A DNA stretch of 64,000 nucleotides, from contig JBJFHL010000076.1 in NCBI GenBank assembly GCA_051893555.1, positions 35,732-99,731 on the forward strand, read 5' to 3'. The notes under the pieces are model-generated. The model saw only the letters and a program-made list of their open reading frames with translations, had not been told where the DNA came from and ran no database searches. Both the position numbers and the translations under genes were made by a program. Origin of the DNA: RGIG7179 sp051893555. GTDB taxonomy: Bacteria; Bacillota; Clostridia; Peptostreptococcales; Anaerovoracaceae. Below, piece by piece: positions 34,000 to 42,855 of this stretch; the first letter of the stretch is position 1; the number at the start of each line of letters is the position of its first letter.

Positions 34000-35283
34000 T
34001 CAGATCTGTGCCAGCGCGTTTTCCACGTCAGCAATGAGATCATCGATATTTTCCAGACCCACAGAGAGTCGGATCAGATCTGCCGGTACACCGGCGGATT
34101 CCAGCTGTGCATCGGTCATCTGCCGATGGGTGGAACTGGCCGGGTGGAGACAGCAGGTATGGGAATCTGCCACGTGGGTCTCGATGCTTGCCAGGGTCAG
34201 ATGCGCCATGAAGGTTTCTGCTGCAGCGCGGCCGCCCTTCACACCGAAGCTGATAACACCGCAGGATCCCTTCGGCAGATATTTCTGCGCCAGATCGTAA
34301 TACTTGTTGGAAGGCAGGCCAGGGAAGTTTACCCAGGCAACCTTTTCGTGACCTTCCAGGAACTCGGCCATTTTCTGTGCATTGCTGCAGTGGCGTTCCC
34401 AGCGGACAGGCAGGCTTTCCAGACCGATATGCAGCAGATAAGCTGACTGTGGGGAAGGGGTAGAACCGAAATCCCGCATGAGCTGTGCTACACATTTGGT
34501 AATAAATGCACCGCCCAGACCGAACCGCTCTGTGTATGTTACGCCGTGATAGCTTTCGTCCGGTGTGCAGAGACCAGGGAATTTTTCCGGGTACTTTGTC
34601 CAGTCGAAGTTGCCGGAATCCACGATGCAGCCGCCGATGGTGGAGGCGTGGCCTTCCATGTATTTGGTGGTGGAGTGTGTTACAATGTCTGCACCCCATT
34701 CAAACGGACGGCAGCCCACCGGAGTGGCAAAGGTGTTGTCCACGATCAGAGGTACGCCATGAGCGTGGGCTGCTTTGGCAAACCGTTCGATATCGAACAC
34801 GGTCAGTGCAGGGTTTGCAATGGTTTCGCCGAAGACTGCTTTGGTATTCGGACGGAACGCAGCTTCCAGCTCTTCCTCGCTGCAGTCCGGATCCACGAAG
34901 GTGAATTCGATACCCATTCGTGCCATGGTAACGGAAAAGAGGTTAAATGTTCCGCCGTAAATGGTGGCAGAGGATACGATGTGGTCACCGCAGCTTGCAA
35001 TATTGAAGACAGAGAAGAAGTTTGCTGCCTGACCGGAACTGGTCAGCATGGCAGCAGTACCGCCTTCCATGGCAGCGATCTTCTTCGCCACCAGATCACA
35101 AGTTGGATTGGCAAGACGGGAATACATGTATCCGTCAGATTCCAGGTCGAAGAGTTTACCCATATCGGCACTGGTGTCATATTTATAGGTTGTGCTCTGG
35201 TAGATCGGAAGCTGGCGCGGTTCACCGTTTTTCGCCTGATAGCCGCCGTGCAGGGCGATTGTTTCGATGCCTTGTTTTTTCAT
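34000..35283 (-). CDS. O-acetylhomoserine sulfhydrylase / aminocarboxypropyltransferase
   Basis: 427 residues of the Cys/Met metabolism PLP family. The PLP lysine is K207 in THSTTKYMEG. The length and the N-terminal start (IETIALHGGY) match MetY-type O-acetylhomoserine sulfhydrylase rather than the shorter cystathionine synthases. It makes homocysteine from O-acetylhomoserine and sulfide. It has an independent promoter, and the TTTCCTCC on the plus strand is its GGAGGAAA ribosome site. No S-box or other riboswitch was seen upstream. Confidence 0.92.
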   Translation of the reverse strand: MKKQGIETIALHGGYQAKNGEPRQLPIYQSTTYKYDTSADMGKLFDLESDGYMYSRLANPTCDLVAKKIAAMEGGTAAMLTSSGQAANFFSVFNIASCGDHIVSSATIYGGTFNLFSVTMARMGIEFTFVDPDCSEEELEAAFRPNTKAVFGETIANPALTVFDIERFAKAAHAHGVPLIVDNTFATPVGCRPFEWGADIVTHSTTKYMEGHASTIGGCIVDSGNFDWTKYPEKFPGLCTPDESYHGVTYTERFGLGGAFITKCVAQLMRDFGSTPSPQSAYLLHIGLESLPVRWERHCSNAQKMAEFLEGHEKVAWVNFPGLPSNKYYDLAQKYLPKGSCGVISFGVKGGRAAAETFMAHLTLASIETHVADSHTCCLHPASSTHRQMTDAQLESAGVPADLIRLSVGLENIDDLIADVENALAQI

Positions 35284-35325
35284 TATTGTATTTCCTCCAC
35301 AATGCTTTTCAAAATAATATAGTCT

Positions 35326-35354
35326 ATCATACCATTTTAAAAGGGGATTTTCAA
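35326..35354 (-). promoter_or_regulatory. Promoter of the sulfhydrylase gene
   Basis: Minus-strand TTGAAA (35349-35354), 17 bases, TATGAT (35326-35331). The -35 box lies within the stem of the znu operon terminator. Confidence 0.7.
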
Positions 35355-35376
35355 GGACTTTCCCCTGAAATCCCCC
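35335..35376 (-). terminator. Terminator of the zinc transporter operon
   Basis: On the minus strand a GGGGATTT(T)CA stem (35366-35375 with 35343-35353, one bulge) is followed by a T-run. It overlaps the promoter of the next leftward gene. Confidence 0.65.
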
Positions 35377-35418
35377 GAGGTTACAGGGGTTTTGCCGGAA
35401 TGGCAGGAATCACCCGCT

Positions 35419-36264
35419 CTAGCGTCCCATTACTCTGCCGGCAGCTGCAAACCCCAGGAAGCAGACCAGATCCACCAGTACGATGGTGGCACCTACCGGT
35501 GTGGAGGCAACGATGGAAATCAGGATACCCAGTGCGGCGCAGCACACGGAAACGGTGGCTGCGCAGACCATGACGCTGCGGAAGCTTCGAAAGACCCGCA
35601 TGGCGGATAACGCCGGGAAGATGATCAGGGCGGAAGTCAGCAGGGCCCCCACCAGATTCATGGCCAGTACAATGATGACCGCGGTCACCACGGCGATGAT
35701 CAGATTATATGCACCGGTGTTGACGCCGGTGGCTCTGGCGAAGGTCTCGTCGAAGGTGATGGCGAAAATCTTGTGATAAAACAGCACCACCACGGCCAGC
35801 ACCAGCAGGGACATGACGGCACAGACCGCCACATCACTGGCTGACAGGGTCAGGATGGAGGTGGAGCCGAACAGGGAACTGCACACGTCGCCGGAAACGT
35901 TGGAAGACGGAGAAAAGAGATTCAGCAGCAGATATCCCAGGGCCATGGCACCGACGGAAACCATGGCCAGCGCCGCATCACCGCGCATTCTGGCATTTTG
36001 TCCGTTTTTCAGCAGGAAGACAGCAGTCACCACCGTCACCGGAAGGACAATCAGCATTTCATCGGTGACGCTGAGCACCGCCGCTACAGCCATGGCACCA
36101 AAAGCCACGTGGGACAGGCCGTCTCCCATGAAGGAATACCGCTTGAGAACCAGCGTAACACCCAGAACGGAAGAACAGAGAGCGATGAGCACGCCGGTAA
36201 TGAATGCGTACTGGACGAAAGGATATTTCAGATATTCTTCCAGCATATGCAGCAGATCAGTCAT
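35419..36264 (-). CDS. znuB: Zinc/manganese ABC transporter permease (ZnuB-like)
   Basis: A 281-residue integral membrane protein of the ABC-3 metal permease family, with about eight hydrophobic segments and typical stretches LKRYSFMGDGLSHVAFG and NLVGALLTSALIIFPAL. It forms the membrane channel with ZnuC and receives metal from ZnuA. ATG 36264 was chosen because GGGAGGTGAC lies just before it; it overlaps the znuC stop by 8 bases. Nearby Zur-type control points to zinc as the metal. Confidence 0.9.
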   Translation of the reverse strand: MTDLLHMLEEYLKYPFVQYAFITGVLIALCSSVLGVTLVLKRYSFMGDGLSHVAFGAMAVAAVLSVTDEMLIVLPVTVVTAVFLLKNGQNARMRGDAALAMVSVGAMALGYLLLNLFSPSSNVSGDVCSSLFGSTSILTLSASDVAVCAVMSLLVLAVVVLFYHKIFAITFDETFARATGVNTGAYNLIIAVVTAVIIVLAMNLVGALLTSALIIFPALSAMRVFRSFRSVMVCAATVSVCCAALGILISIVASTPVGATIVLVDLVCFLGFAAAGRVMGR

Positions 36265-36994
36265 TGCTGTCACCTCCCTCGGTTCCTGCGATCATGATGG
36301 TAGCGAAGGCCTGCCCGATGGAGCTTCGCAGATACTCCTCCTTGGTGCCGAAAAAGAGAGGCTCCTTGGCCAGGTGCAGAATATGGGAAGCCTGTCCCAG
36401 AGCCTGGGTGATGTCATGGGAGATCATGATGACGGTAATGCCTTCTTCCTTATTCAGTCTGCCGATAATATCATACATCTCTGCGGTTGCCGCAGGATCC
36501 AGCCCCGCCACCGGTTCGTCCAGCAGAAGCATTTTTTCCGTGGCGCACAGCGCTCTGGCCAGCAGAACCCGCTGCTGCTGCCCGCCGGAAAGATAGCGGT
36601 AGGATTCCCCCGACAGGTGAGAGATGCCCAGACGATCCATGATCTTTGCCGCCCGGAGCCGATCCTGCCGGGAATAGAAAGGACGCAGACCACAGCGGGA
36701 AAGACAGCCGGAGAGAACCACTTCACGTACCGAAGCGGGAAAATCTCTCTGTACCTCCGTCTGCTGGGGCAGATAGCCGATCTCCGTCGGCTTCAGCCCG
36801 TCGCCGGTGGTGATGGAACCGCGCATGATGGGATTCCGCAGGTGCAGGATCGTCTTCATCAGGGTGGATTTGCCGGAGCCGTTCTCTCCCACAATGCAAA
36901 GGTAGTCTCCCTGGTTCACGGTAAAATTCAGATTCTTTGTGACCGGCTGGCCTTCAAAGCCCAGGGTCAGATTCTCACAAGTGAGTTGTGCCAT
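36257..36994 (-). CDS. znuC: Zinc ABC transporter ATP-binding protein (ZnuC-like)
   Basis: 245 residues with Walker A GENGSGKST (about 36-44), signature YLSGGQQQR, Walker B MLLLDEP and switch histidine in MISHDI. It belongs to the metal-uptake ABC group. It sits 13 bases after znuA and overlaps znuB by 8 bases, forming an A-C-B operon. Confidence 0.93.
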   Translation of the reverse strand: MAQLTCENLTLGFEGQPVTKNLNFTVNQGDYLCIVGENGSGKSTLMKTILHLRNPIMRGSITTGDGLKPTEIGYLPQQTEVQRDFPASVREVVLSGCLSRCGLRPFYSRQDRLRAAKIMDRLGISHLSGESYRYLSGGQQQRVLLARALCATEKMLLLDEPVAGLDPAATAEMYDIIGRLNKEEGITVIMISHDITQALGQASHILHLAKEPLFFGTKEEYLRSSIGQAFATIMIAGTEGGDSND

Positions 36995-37007
36995 GTTTTC
37001 CTCCAGT

Positions 37008-38066
37008 CTATTGTGCCTGCAAGGCGGTTTTCAGCACCTGCAGATTGTCTTCCATGATGGAAAGGTAGGTGATGCCTGCGTCAGCTTCCCGCTGTCCGGC
37101 GGCCTGCATGGAATTCAGGGTCAGAATCCGGGCCTCTTTCATAGCAGAATTGCGGATCACCGTCTGTGCAAAATCCGACTTGCTGCCTTCCAAGAGGATG
37201 ACGGACTGCAGCTGGTGTGCGGACAGTTCTTCCGAAAGGGCGATAATGGTTTCGAAACTTGCCTCGGTTTCCGCGGAGCAGCCGGGGAAGGCGGCGAAGC
37301 ATTCTATGTCATAATCATGGGCCAGATAACGGAACGGAAAGCGGTCCGCAAAAAGCAGGATGGGACACTCCGCATTTCGGACGACCATTTCATATTCCCG
37401 ATCCAGGGCCTGGAGACGGCTGCAGTAGCGCTGCAGATTCGATTCATATTCTTCGGCGTAGGCAGGATCCAGGCGGCATACTGCATCGGCGATGCTGCGG
37501 CAGGCATCCTGAGCGCAGCGCAGGGAAAGCCACAGATGTTCGTCGTATTCCACTTCTTCTGTTTCATGTTCTGCTTCATGACCGTCTTCCTGTGCATGTT
37601 CATGATCATGATCATGGTGGGCATCATGAGCCATTCCCGGGGTAAATTCTTCTTCCAGTTTCTCCACATGATCCAGCAGAGTGAGCACTGCTGCATCCGG
37701 ATTTTCCGCCGACTCCAGTGCTGCCGGAACCCAGCTTTCGGAATATCCGCCCATATGGATGAACAGATCGCAGTTTGCCATGCTGACCATGTTGGCTGCC
37801 GTGGGCTGGAAACTGTGCATGTCTGCACCCTGGTGGTTCAACAGGGTGATCGAAAACTGGTCCGCACGGCCGCCCAGAATCTGCAGCGTCCAATCATACT
37901 GGGGAAAGGCTGTGCAGACGATGGAAGGCTTTCCGGTGCAGCTTCCGCTGACGCCGGATGGCATGTCCCCGGCACGGCAGCCGGAAAGGGTCAGGAAAGC
38001 CAGCAAAGCAGGAAGGAAAGCGGTCAGCAGCACGTGCCGTTTCTTTCTTCCCGTGTCTTTATTCAT
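37008..38066 (-). CDS. znuA: Zinc-binding lipoprotein of ABC transporter (ZnuA-like)
   Basis: 352 residues from MNKDTGRKK, with GGAAGGTGGGG upstream. The lipoprotein signal ends in lipobox LSGC (C30). The family 9 metal-binding fold is clear (FPQYDWTLQILGG, HMGGYSESW). A loop rich in His, Asp and Glu (HDHDHEHAQEDGHEAEHE), between the first ligand strand and the EHLWLSLR segment, is the typical zinc-collecting loop of ZnuA/AdcA rather than manganese binders. The start overlaps the regulator stop by 8 bases. Confidence 0.92.
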   Translation of the reverse strand: MNKDTGRKKRHVLLTAFLPALLAFLTLSGCRAGDMPSGVSGSCTGKPSIVCTAFPQYDWTLQILGGRADQFSITLLNHQGADMHSFQPTAANMVSMANCDLFIHMGGYSESWVPAALESAENPDAAVLTLLDHVEKLEEEFTPGMAHDAHHDHDHEHAQEDGHEAEHETEEVEYDEHLWLSLRCAQDACRSIADAVCRLDPAYAEEYESNLQRYCSRLQALDREYEMVVRNAECPILLFADRFPFRYLAHDYDIECFAAFPGCSAETEASFETIIALSEELSAHQLQSVILLEGSKSDFAQTVIRNSAMKEARILTLNSMQAAGQREADAGITYLSIMEDNLQVLKTALQAQ

Positions 38067-38493
38067 GGTCCCCACCTTCCTTTCCGGAGGCAAGACAGCT
38101 TTCGCACATGCCGTAAAGCAGTGTACGTGCCAGATCTACGGCGAACCGGTTCGTCCGGGCGATTTCTTCCGCCAGAGCCATGGACGCATCGTCGCTCATG
38201 TGGAGCAACCTGCCGCAGCCGGTACACTTCATGTGAATGTGACCGTGGCAGCTTTGACCGCCTACAATCTGATAGGATGCCTTCCGTCCATTCTCTCTGC
38301 TGAACCGATGAACCGTGCCGGCTTCCACCAGAGAGGGGAGCAGCCGGTAGATGGTGCTTTTCCCCGGACGGCTGCTGCAGGCAGGATCCGTTTCCATGGC
38401 AGAAACCATTTCATCGATGGTATAGGCCCGCTCGCTGTGCTTTTCCAGAAACTGCAGCAGTTCTTTTTTCTGTATGGTCTGATAGGTAGCCAT
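38059..38493 (-). CDS. zur: Fur-family regulator, probable Zur
   Basis: 144 residues from MATYQTIQ, behind AAAGGGAACG; in-frame codons further up lie within the operator and promoter. A winged helix (KSTIYRLLPSLVEAG) is followed by a dimerisation domain with HGHIHMKCTGCGR and CESC, the two CxxC pairs of a structural zinc site. Its place at the head of znuACB makes Zur more likely than Fur or PerR. It probably represses its own operon through the 7-1-7 box at 38526. Confidence 0.88.
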   Translation of the reverse strand: MATYQTIQKKELLQFLEKHSERAYTIDEMVSAMETDPACSSRPGKSTIYRLLPSLVEAGTVHRFSRENGRKASYQIVGGQSCHGHIHMKCTGCGRLLHMSDDASMALAEEIARTNRFAVDLARTLLYGMCESCLASGKEGGDHE

Positions 38494-38525
38494 TTTGTGC
38501 GTTCCCTTTCTGTTCTTGCTCAAAT

Positions 38526-38540
38526 TGAGAAATTTTCTCA
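38526..38540. promoter_or_regulatory. Zur box (7-1-7 inverted repeat)
   Basis: TGAGAAATTTTCTCA is a perfect 7-1-7 inverted repeat, the architecture of Fur-family operators. It overlaps the predicted start site of zur-znuACB. A half-similar TGAGAAT element lies upstream at 38584, inside the 3' end of the metallophosphoesterase gene. Confidence 0.75.
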
Positions 38541-38548
38541 CATTGAAC

Positions 38549-38577
38549 ATAGTACCCTTTTTTATGCAGTATGTCAA
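38549..38577 (-). promoter_or_regulatory. Promoter of zur-znuACB
   Basis: Minus-strand TTGACA (38572-38577), 17 bases, TACTAT (38549-38554). The -35 overlaps the stop codon of the upstream metallophosphoesterase gene. Confidence 0.8.
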
Positions 38578-39452
38578 GGAATTTGAGAATTATTCCTGAA
38601 TTGACACAGATTTTTCGGCCCCGACAGGACTTCTCTGCAGACATAGAAATACCGGAGTTCATCCACGCAGGTGGTCCATTTCACCAGCGTCAGCTGGCCG
38701 TAGGTCAGCTCCAGACAGGTGATGGATCCCGGATGGACACAGGAACCGGTATTGTAATAGAAACTGTCCGGTTCCATGGAAAGGACCGGACGGTGGGTGT
38801 GTCCTGCCACCAGGATCTTTTTCCGGCTGCCTGCCCATTGGCTCATGCGCTGCTCGGAACGGTTTTTTCTGGAGTAGTTTTTTGCGGCACTGGTGGGATC
38901 ATTGACCCCGGCAAGCTCCAGCGGCTTCCATAGATAGCGTACCATCCACCGTGCGGCTTTCCAGAGCTGGTTGTTCAGAAGGTCCGTCTGGTGACCGTGG
39001 ATCAGATGAAGGTCCGGACATCCATCCTGCCCCCGGATAATCAGCCCCTGCGAAAAGACAGGCGCAAGAAGCGGAAAACAGTCCTGCGAGGCAGTGAAGA
39101 ACCGCTTTGTGGATTTTGCCCGGTCATGATTGCCCCAGAGCAGAAACAACCGGCCTGCCGTCTGGAAATCCGTCAGCAGCTGAAACACATCGCTGTGAAT
39201 CTGGCAGATATCCGGATACCGGCGGTTTTCCCAGAGCTCATCGCCATCTCCCAGCTCGATATATGTGAAGTGATTGTTGCGGTAATAGTGCAGCGCAGCC
39301 ATATACAGAGGTTTGTTCTGAAGAAAGCTGTCGTTCCACGTGCCGGTGCCCCGGTGACAGTCACTGCACATGACGATCTTCGGATGATCCTTCGCCCGGA
39401 TGACCGGTGCGCTGCGGAGTGCCTTATCAATCTGACGATGATAGAATCCCAT
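38574..39452 (-). CDS. Calcineurin-like metallophosphoesterase
   Basis: 292 residues with dimetal-site motifs: SDCHRG (D31, H33), LGDGDE (D69), WGNHD (N108, H109), and downstream LIHGH and VAGHTHRP. It hydrolyses a phosphoester or pyrophosphate, substrate unknown; UDP-2,3-diacylglucosamine hydrolases have the same motif order. AAGGAGG lies before the ATG. It is not evidently part of the zinc operon, which has its own promoter at its 3' end. Confidence 0.85.
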   Translation of the reverse strand: MGFYHRQIDKALRSAPVIRAKDHPKIVMCSDCHRGTGTWNDSFLQNKPLYMAALHYYRNNHFTYIELGDGDELWENRRYPDICQIHSDVFQLLTDFQTAGRLFLLWGNHDRAKSTKRFFTASQDCFPLLAPVFSQGLIIRGQDGCPDLHLIHGHQTDLLNNQLWKAARWMVRYLWKPLELAGVNDPTSAAKNYSRKNRSEQRMSQWAGSRKKILVAGHTHRPVLSMEPDSFYYNTGSCVHPGSITCLELTYGQLTLVKWTTCVDELRYFYVCREVLSGPKNLCQFRNNSQIP

Positions 39453-39541
39453 GGTAGTACCTCCTTGTCTGTTCCATTCTATGCAGCAGGCGGAGAGGGG
39501 GTGAAGAGAGAGCTTTCGTCAAAATTTTTTTTTACAAAAGC

Positions 39542-39570
39542 TGGACAATTTATCCGAACAGGGGTATAAT
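39542..39570 (+). promoter_or_regulatory. Promoter of the thiamin operon
   Basis: TGGACA (39542-39547), 17 bases, TATAAT (39565-39570). The predicted start lies immediately before the riboswitch. Confidence 0.75.
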
Positions 39571-39584
39571 ACCACATGAAGTAA

Positions 39585-39675
39585 GAAACGGGGAGCTTGC
39601 GGAAAGCAGGCTGAGAGTAGACTGTATCGTCTTGACCCATGAACCTGATATGGATAATGCCAGCGTAGGGAAAAT
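39585..39675 (+). promoter_or_regulatory. TPP riboswitch (THI element) aptamer
   Basis: The conserved TPP aptamer is readable: ACGGGGAGC, GCTGAGAG, GACCC, GAACCTGATATGGATAATG and CAGCGTAGGGAA in order. Thiamin pyrophosphate binding would favour the terminator at 39689-39725 and shut off thiM-thiE and downstream genes. Confidence 0.97.
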
Positions 39676-39688
39676 AATGAACGTATCG

Positions 39689-39725
39689 CGGACGTGTTCC
39701 ATTTCGGGACGTCCGTTTTTGTTTT
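39689..39725 (+). terminator. Riboswitch expression-platform terminator
   Basis: A 7-bp core stem (39689-39695 with 39709-39715) with further inner pairs is followed by T-runs. It lies between the TPP aptamer and thiM. Confidence 0.85.
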
Positions 39726-39778
39726 TGCAGAATGCAGTATATGAAGATTCTTTTGTGAAAAATAGGAGGGATCAAGGC

Positions 39779-40600
39779 ATGCTCGGAATCTGTCTGGAAA
39801 ATGTAAGAAAAAACGTACCTCTCGTACATAACATCACAAACTATGTGACCGTCAACGATGTGGCAAACGTGCTGCTTGCCTGCGGCGGCAGCCCGATCAT
39901 GTCGGATGAACCGGAGGATGTAGTGGATATTACTTCCATCTGCGGCGGTCTGAATATCAATATCGGCACATTAAACAAGCGCTCCATTGAGGCCATGTTT
40001 GCGGCAGGCCGCCGGGCGCAGGATCTGGGGCATGTGCTGCTGCTGGATCCGGTGGGAGCCGGTGCCAGTGCACTGCGGACAAACACAGCGGTGAAGCTGA
40101 TGGAACAGCTGCAGTTTGACGTGATCCGCGGGAATATTTCGGAAATCAAGACGCTGGCCCACGGCAGCGGAACCACCCGTGGTGTCGATGCCGATGCCTG
40201 CGACGCGGTGACGGAGCAAAATCTGTCCGCCGGGGTGCAGTTTGCCAAGGATTTTGCCCGGGAAGCAGGATGTATTGTGGCCATTACCGGGGCCCTCGAT
40301 CTGGTCAGTGACGGAAATGCCTGCTATGTGATCCGCAACGGCAGACCGGAAATGGGAAAGATCACCGGGACCGGCTGTCAGCTTTCGGGAATGATGACCG
40401 CTTTCGTCACAGCCAATCCGGATCACAAGCTGGAGGCTGCTGCAGCGGCTGTCTGCACCATGGGTCTGGCTGGTGAGATCGGCTGGGCGCGCATGGAGAA
40501 AGGAGACGGCAATTCCACTTACAGAAACCGGATCATCGACGCCATCTATAACATGACAGGAGAAATCCTGGAGAAGGGAGCGAAGTATGAAATTCTCTAA
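39779..40600 (+). CDS. thiM: Hydroxyethylthiazole kinase ThiM
   Basis: 273 residues from MLGICLENV, behind TAGGAGGGATC. The ribokinase-like fold shows PLVHNITNYVTVNDVAN at the start, VLLLDPVGAGAS in the middle and GTGCQLSGM at the active site. It phosphorylates salvaged thiazole alcohol for ThiE. The stop lies within thiE (14-base overlap). Confidence 0.96.
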   Translation: MLGICLENVRKNVPLVHNITNYVTVNDVANVLLACGGSPIMSDEPEDVVDITSICGGLNINIGTLNKRSIEAMFAAGRRAQDLGHVLLLDPVGAGASALRTNTAVKLMEQLQFDVIRGNISEIKTLAHGSGTTRGVDADACDAVTEQNLSAGVQFAKDFAREAGCIVAITGALDLVSDGNACYVIRNGRPEMGKITGTGCQLSGMMTAFVTANPDHKLEAAAAAVCTMGLAGEIGWARMEKGDGNSTYRNRIIDAIYNMTGEILEKGAKYEIL

Positions 40601-41246
40601 GGAAGAACTGAAAAAAAGCCTTCTGCTGTATGCGGTAACAGACCGCCACTGGCTGCAGGAGGGGGAAACACTGTACCGACAGGTGGAACAGGCCCTGCGA
40701 GGCGGCGCCACCTTCATCCAGCTGCGGGAAAAAAATTTGGAAAAAGAAGCGTTTCTGGCGGAAGCCCGGGAAATCAAAGAACTGTGCAGAAAATATAACG
40801 TTCCCTTCGTCATCAATGATGATGTGGACATCGCGCTGGCAGTGGACGCGGACGGCGTCCATGTGGGACAGGACGACATGGAAGCCGGCGATGTGCGGGA
40901 AAAGCTGGGATCGGATAAGATCATCGGCGTATCAGCCCACACGGTGGAGGAAGCCCTGCGGGCACAGAAACGGGGCGCAGACTATCTGGGAGCCGGTGCG
41001 GTTTTTCCCACCGGATCCAAGGAGGATGCCGATGATATGAGCCATGAGACGTTGCAGGCGATTTGCGAAGCGGTGGACATCCCGGTTATCGCCATCGGCG
41101 GAATTACCCGCAGCAATGTGAAGAAGCTTTCCGGAAGAGGCCTCTGTGGTATCGCGGTCATCAGTGCCATCTTCGGTCAGCCGGAGATCGAAAAAGCCGC
41201 TTCTGAGCTGAAGCAGCTGACGGAAGAGATGGTGGCCGAAAAATGA
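40587..41246 (+). CDS. thiE: Thiamin-phosphate synthase ThiE
   Basis: A 219-residue TIM barrel with typical segments QLREKN, FVINDDVDIALAVDADGVHVGQDD and YLGAGAVFPTGSK. It joins HMP pyrophosphate and thiazole phosphate into thiamin phosphate. It overlaps thiM by 14 bases and the HAD gene by 4 bases. Confidence 0.96.
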   Translation: MKFSKEELKKSLLLYAVTDRHWLQEGETLYRQVEQALRGGATFIQLREKNLEKEAFLAEAREIKELCRKYNVPFVINDDVDIALAVDADGVHVGQDDMEAGDVREKLGSDKIIGVSAHTVEEALRAQKRGADYLGAGAVFPTGSKEDADDMSHETLQAICEAVDIPVIAIGGITRSNVKKLSGRGLCGIAVISAIFGQPEIEKAASELKQLTEEMVAEK

Positions 41247-41905
41247 TCCGGGGCATGATCTTCGACGTGGATGGCACCTTGCTGGACTCTTCCTATGTGT
41301 GGGAAGACGCGGGAACCAGATACCTGGCAAACCGTGGGATTGCTGCAGAGGAAGGGTTGGGCAGGAAGCTGTTCACCATGACGCTGGAAGACGGCGCACG
41401 CTATCTGAAGGACGCCTATCATCTGCCGCTGGAGGCAGAGGAAGTGCTGGAAGGCGTGCTGCAGGTGGTGGAGGACTTCTATTACCATGAAGCACAGCTG
41501 AAGGAGGGGACAGCGGATTTCCTTCGCCGGCTGAAGGAAAAGAGAGTTCCCATGGTCATCGCCAGCTCCAGCAAAAAAGAGCACATCGAAGCAGCACTTT
41601 CTCGGCTGGATGTGCTGCAGTATTTCAAAAAAGTATTCACCTGCAGCGAAGCAGGCGTAGGAAAGGAGCAGCCGCGGATCTTTTTCCAGGCGGCAGACTG
41701 TCTTGGGGCACATCCGGAAGAAATCTGGGTTGCGGAAGACGGACTGTATGCCATGAAAACCGCAGCCGCCGCCGGGTTCCGTGTTCTGGGCCTTTATGAT
41801 GAAGGGAGCCGGCAAGACTGGACAGAAATCCAGCGCACCGCAGACCTTGCGTTAGAAAACCTGAATGGGTTTGACATATTTTGGGAGAGGGCAGCAGCAC
41901 GCTGA
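41243..41905 (+). CDS. HAD-superfamily phosphatase in thiamin operon
   Basis: 220 residues. Motif I is FDVDGTLLD (D8, D10), there is a helical C1 cap, motif II is ASSSKK and motif IV is VAEDGLYAM. It looks like a beta-phosphoglucomutase/phosphoglycolate-phosphatase-type HAD enzyme. ATGA coupling to thiE suggests a thiamin-related substrate, perhaps thiamin phosphate or HMP phosphate, but the fold alone cannot show this. Confidence 0.82.
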   Translation: MIRGMIFDVDGTLLDSSYVWEDAGTRYLANRGIAAEEGLGRKLFTMTLEDGARYLKDAYHLPLEAEEVLEGVLQVVEDFYYHEAQLKEGTADFLRRLKEKRVPMVIASSSKKEHIEAALSRLDVLQYFKKVFTCSEAGVGKEQPRIFFQAADCLGAHPEEIWVAEDGLYAMKTAAAAGFRVLGLYDEGSRQDWTEIQRTADLALENLNGFDIFWERAAAR

Positions 41906-42009
41906 AACGGCGTGATGCATACAGCATTCCCCGCGGCAGATTGGGGGCACCACCTTCTGTCGCGTAAAAAAATTAGTGCAAAAGTTCATAGCAAGAAAGG
42001 AAGCAGAAA

Positions 42010-42855
42010 ATGAGAACAGCATTAACAATCGCTGGAAGTGACTCCAGCGGAGGCGCCGGCATCCAGGCAGATATCAAGACCATGCTCGCCAATGGCGTAT
42101 ATGCCATGAGCGCAATTACGGCCCTGACTGCACAGAATACCACCGGCGTAACGGCAATCATGGATGTAACTCCTGATTTCCTGAAAGAACAGATGGAAAA
42201 CGTATTCACCGATATCCGTCCGGATGCAGTGAAAATCGGCATGGTTTCCGCCAGTCCTCTGATCGAAACCATTGCGGAAGAACTGAAAAAATACCATGCG
42301 GCAAACATCGTGGTGGATCCTGTCATGGTGGCCACCAGCGGGGCGAAGCTGATCAGTGACGAGGCGGTGGCAACCCTGAAGGAAAAGCTGCTGCCTCTGG
42401 CCACAGTCCTGACACCGAATATTCCGGAAGCGGAAGTGCTGGCAGATCTGATGCCAGGCTCCATACGGAATGAAGAGGACATGCTGTCGGCAGCACGAAC
42501 CATCAGCGAGAACTATCACTGTGCGGTTCTGTGCAAAGGCGGCCATCAGATCAACGATGCCAACGACCTGCTGTACCATGATGGTACATATCGCTGGTTC
42601 TACGGCAAGCGCATCGACAATCCGAATACCCACGGCACCGGCTGCACCCTGTCCAGCGCCATTGCATCCAATCTGGCCAAAGGATGTGATCTGGAAACCG
42701 CGGTACAGCGGGCCAAGGAATACATTTCCGGCGCATTGGCAGCCATGCTGGATCTGGGCAAAGGCAGCGGCCCCATGGATCACGGGTTTGCCCTCCATGG
42801 AAGCAGCTTCGCGGAGGATCCGGATAAAGACTGCGGAAAGGAGGCGGAACGGTAA
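42010..42855 (+). CDS. thiD: HMP/HMP-phosphate kinase ThiD
   Basis: 281 residues, ribokinase-like, starting with TIAGSDSSGGAGIQADIKTM and containing MVSASP, DPVMVATSGAKL, CKGGH and GTGCTLSSA. It phosphorylates hydroxymethylpyrimidine twice. It follows the HAD gene after 104 bases without a clear terminator, so it is probably part of the same transcript. Its stop shares one base with the cytX start (TAATG). Confidence 0.96.
   Translation: MRTALTIAGSDSSGGAGIQADIKTMLANGVYAMSAITALTAQNTTGVTAIMDVTPDFLKEQMENVFTDIRPDAVKIGMVSASPLIETIAEELKKYHAANIVVDPVMVATSGAKLISDEAVATLKEKLLPLATVLTPNIPEAEVLADLMPGSIRNEEDMLSAARTISENYHCAVLCKGGHQINDANDLLYHDGTYRWFYGKRIDNPNTHGTGCTLSSAIASNLAKGCDLETAVQRAKEYISGALAAMLDLGKGSGPMDHGFALHGSSFAEDPDKDCGKEAER

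Noticed and set aside
35284..35418. A SAM or other sulfur riboswitch before the sulfhydrylase gene
   Set aside because: No S-box motifs. The structured sequence is explained by the zinc operon terminator.
37560..37640. A tandem repeat array
   Set aside because: The CATGATCATG-like sequence encodes the His-rich metal loop of ZnuA and is explained by coding.
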